Origin: Hyphomicrobiaceae bacterium
Lineage (GTDB): Bacteria; Pseudomonadota; Alphaproteobacteria; Rhizobiales; HXMU1428-3
Assembly: GCA_028285025.1 (NCBI GenBank)
Contig: JANQQH010000041.1
Location: 1 to 6,503, forward strand
Direction of reading: 5' to 3'
Length of the DNA: 6,503 nt
Shown here: positions 5,251 through 6,503 of the stretch, in pieces
How positions within the stretch are numbered: the first letter of the stretch is position 1
Layout: each line of letters begins with the position of its first letter
Notes under the pieces: generated by a model
What the model saw: the letters and a program-made list of their open reading frames with translations, nothing else
The model's database searches: none
What the model was told of the DNA's origin: nothing
Translations under genes and position numbers: made by a program

Positions 5251-6503
5251 TCAAGCCACTTGCGACTGGTCATCCTTATTAGCTGAAATATCACTTAAAG
5301 GCATTGGGCGCCCAAATAAAAACCCTTGACCAAAATGGCAGCCAGCAGCCTGGATTAACAACAATTGTTCTTGGGTTTCAATACCCTCAGCTGTAATCAT
5401 AATATCAAGAGTGCGTCCCAAACCAATAACGGTTGTGATAATAGCGCGGGCACGTTCATCGGTTTGGATAGAAGAGACGAAAGAGCGGTCAATTTTAATT
5501 TTATCAAACTCAATCTTAGAAATATAACTCAAACTAGAATAACCGGTGCCAAAGTCATCCATAGCAATATTAACACCAAGGTCTTTCAACTGGCCTAGCA
5601 TTTGAATGGCCATTTCAGGATCTGAAATCAAAATCGACTCTGTGATTTCAAGCTCAAGCCGATCTGCTGGTAAGCCAGTATCTAATAGGGCTTTGGCCAC
5701 CATTTCAGGAACATTTTGATGTTCAAACTGCACGGCAGACAAATTAACAGCGACCTTTTCATCGTTAGACCATTGCAAAGCTTCCCGGCATGCGCGGCGT
5801 AAAACATATTCACCCACCTCAACAATCATCTTTGTCTCTTCTAAAGCTGGGATGAATTCACCAGGAGAAACCATACCAAGTTCAGGGTGCCTCCAACGCA
5901 ATAAGGCTTCATAGCCAGTAACAGCGCGCCCACAAAGCTCCACTTGTGGTTGGTAATAAAGTTCAAATTCTTCACGCTTAATGGCATGAATGAGGGACTT
6001 TTCTAATTGGCGGCGTTTTTGCAGCGCCCGGTCCATATCAGGTTCAAAGAATCTAAAGGTATTTCCGCCTTCTTCCTTAGCCCGATAAAGCGCAAGCTTT
6101 GCATTTGTTAATAAATTTTCGCCGGCAATATCTTCGTCTGGCCCAAAGGCAATGCCCATGCTAGCCTTACACACGACCTCATCACCATTTACATCAAACG
6201 GTTCAGCCAAAGCCGTTTTGAAAATCTCTGCAAAGTTAGCTGCTGCCTGGGCGGTAGAAACATTCGGCAAAATCATAACAAATTCATCACTTGAAAGACG
6301 GGCCAAAAGCTCAATCTTAACATGGGTAGCCAATATACGGTTGACCACCGATACTAAGATTTTATCCCCTTCACTATGACCAATTTCATCATTAATTTTA
6401 TGAAAGCCATCCAAGTCAACCATCACCATGGCGAATTCTGTTGCAGAGATCAGGTTCGACTTTATGATCGGATCAAGGGCTTTATAAAATCCCACCCTGT
6501 TGG
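5251..6503 (-). CDS. Hybrid GGDEF/EAL c-di-GMP protein (5' end beyond window)
   Basis: This is the C-terminal 417 residues or so of a cyclic-di-GMP protein. The last bases at the right edge read P-N-R before VGFYKAL, the usual start of a GGDEF domain (LTGLPNR). The GTG at 6495 is therefore internal, and the true start, with any sensor domain, lies outside. The GGDEF domain keeps VDLDGF and IND near its start, but the signature is SSDEF (6280-6294) and no RxxD inhibitory site precedes it, so cyclase activity is doubtful. The EAL domain looks complete: EALLRW (EAL at 5902-5910), NLSAVQF, EITES, DDFGTGYSS, KIDRSF, AEGIET and QGFLFGRP supply the metal-binding and catalytic residues. The likely reaction is hydrolysis of c-di-GMP to pGpG, perhaps modulated by GTP at the degenerate GGDEF site. 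It is cytoplasmic in the visible part. It converges with the metallohydrolase gene, with no functional link apparent. Confidence 0.92.
   Translation of the reverse strand, partial: NRVGFYKALDPIIKSNLISATEFAMVMVDLDGFHKINDEIGHSEGDKILVSVVNRILATHVKIELLARLSSDEFVMILPNVSTAQAAANFAEIFKTALAEPFDVNGDEVVCKASMGIAFGPDEDIAGENLLTNAKLALYRAKEEGGNTFRFFEPDMDRALQKRRQLEKSLIHAIKREEFELYYQPQVELCGRAVTGYEALLRWRHPELGMVSPGEFIPALEETKMIVEVGEYVLRRACREALQWSNDEKVAVNLSAVQFEHQNVPEMVAKALLDTGLPADRLELEITESILISDPEMAIQMLGQLKDLGVNIAMDDFGTGYSSLSYISKIEFDKIKIDRSFVSSIQTDERARAIITTVIGLGRTLDIMITAEGIETQEQLLLIQAAGCHFGQGFLFGRPMPLSDISANKDDQSQVA

Noticed and set aside
6493..6495. GTG as the start of the GGDEF/EAL protein
   Set aside because: The bases beyond it continue the frame with P-N-R, part of the LTGLPNR entry to GGDEF domains, so the gene extends past the window.

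Overview
The window looks like a chromosomal stretch from an alphaproteobacterium, perhaps Hyphomicrobiales or a relative. Several things point there: a CoxD/CoxE-like ATPase and VWA pair, a two-ACT-domain GcvR-like protein, a PQQ-associated rhodanese next to a zinc metallohydrolase, a hybrid GGDEF/EAL protein, and an intergenic palindrome starting AGAGCATTTC that resembles repeats I remember from that order. The lineage is an inference. The DNA leans A+T-rich, above all between genes. No tRNA, rRNA, CRISPR array, transposase or phage gene was seen.

Layout. Bases 1-1758 (minus strand) hold a MoxR-family AAA+ ATPase followed 14 bases later by a von Willebrand factor A (VWA) protein cut by the left edge. 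This is a typical chaperone pair whose client is not visible. Upstream of the ATPase, on the same strand, lies a run of three abutting hairpins ending in an intrinsic terminator (about 1862-1990). It is either a small RNA gene or a terminating leader of the ATPase operon. Bases 2064-2652 (plus) carry a good promoter and a GcvR-like protein of two ACT domains, split by an in-frame TAA between the domains. Bases 2784-2972 encode a 62-residue two-helix membrane protein with a strong terminator behind it.

Bases 3166-4970 hold two divergent exported proteins of the quinoprotein (PQQ-enzyme) accessory set: a rhodanese-like CXXCW-family protein (minus) and a metallo-beta-lactamase-fold hydrolase (plus). 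A near-identical 17-base motif sits in opposite orientation just outside each gene, so the pair is bracketed by inverted repeats. Bases 5251-6503 (minus) hold the C-terminal part of a c-di-GMP protein with a degenerate SSDEF site and an intact EAL phosphodiesterase domain; it runs off the right edge.

The genes do not form one pathway. They are four small units: a protein-remodelling pair, an amino-acid-sensing regulator, a periplasmic redox/PQQ support pair, and a c-di-GMP enzyme. The points most worth following are the candidate structured RNA, the split ACT protein, and the inverted repeats around the PQQ-associated pair.
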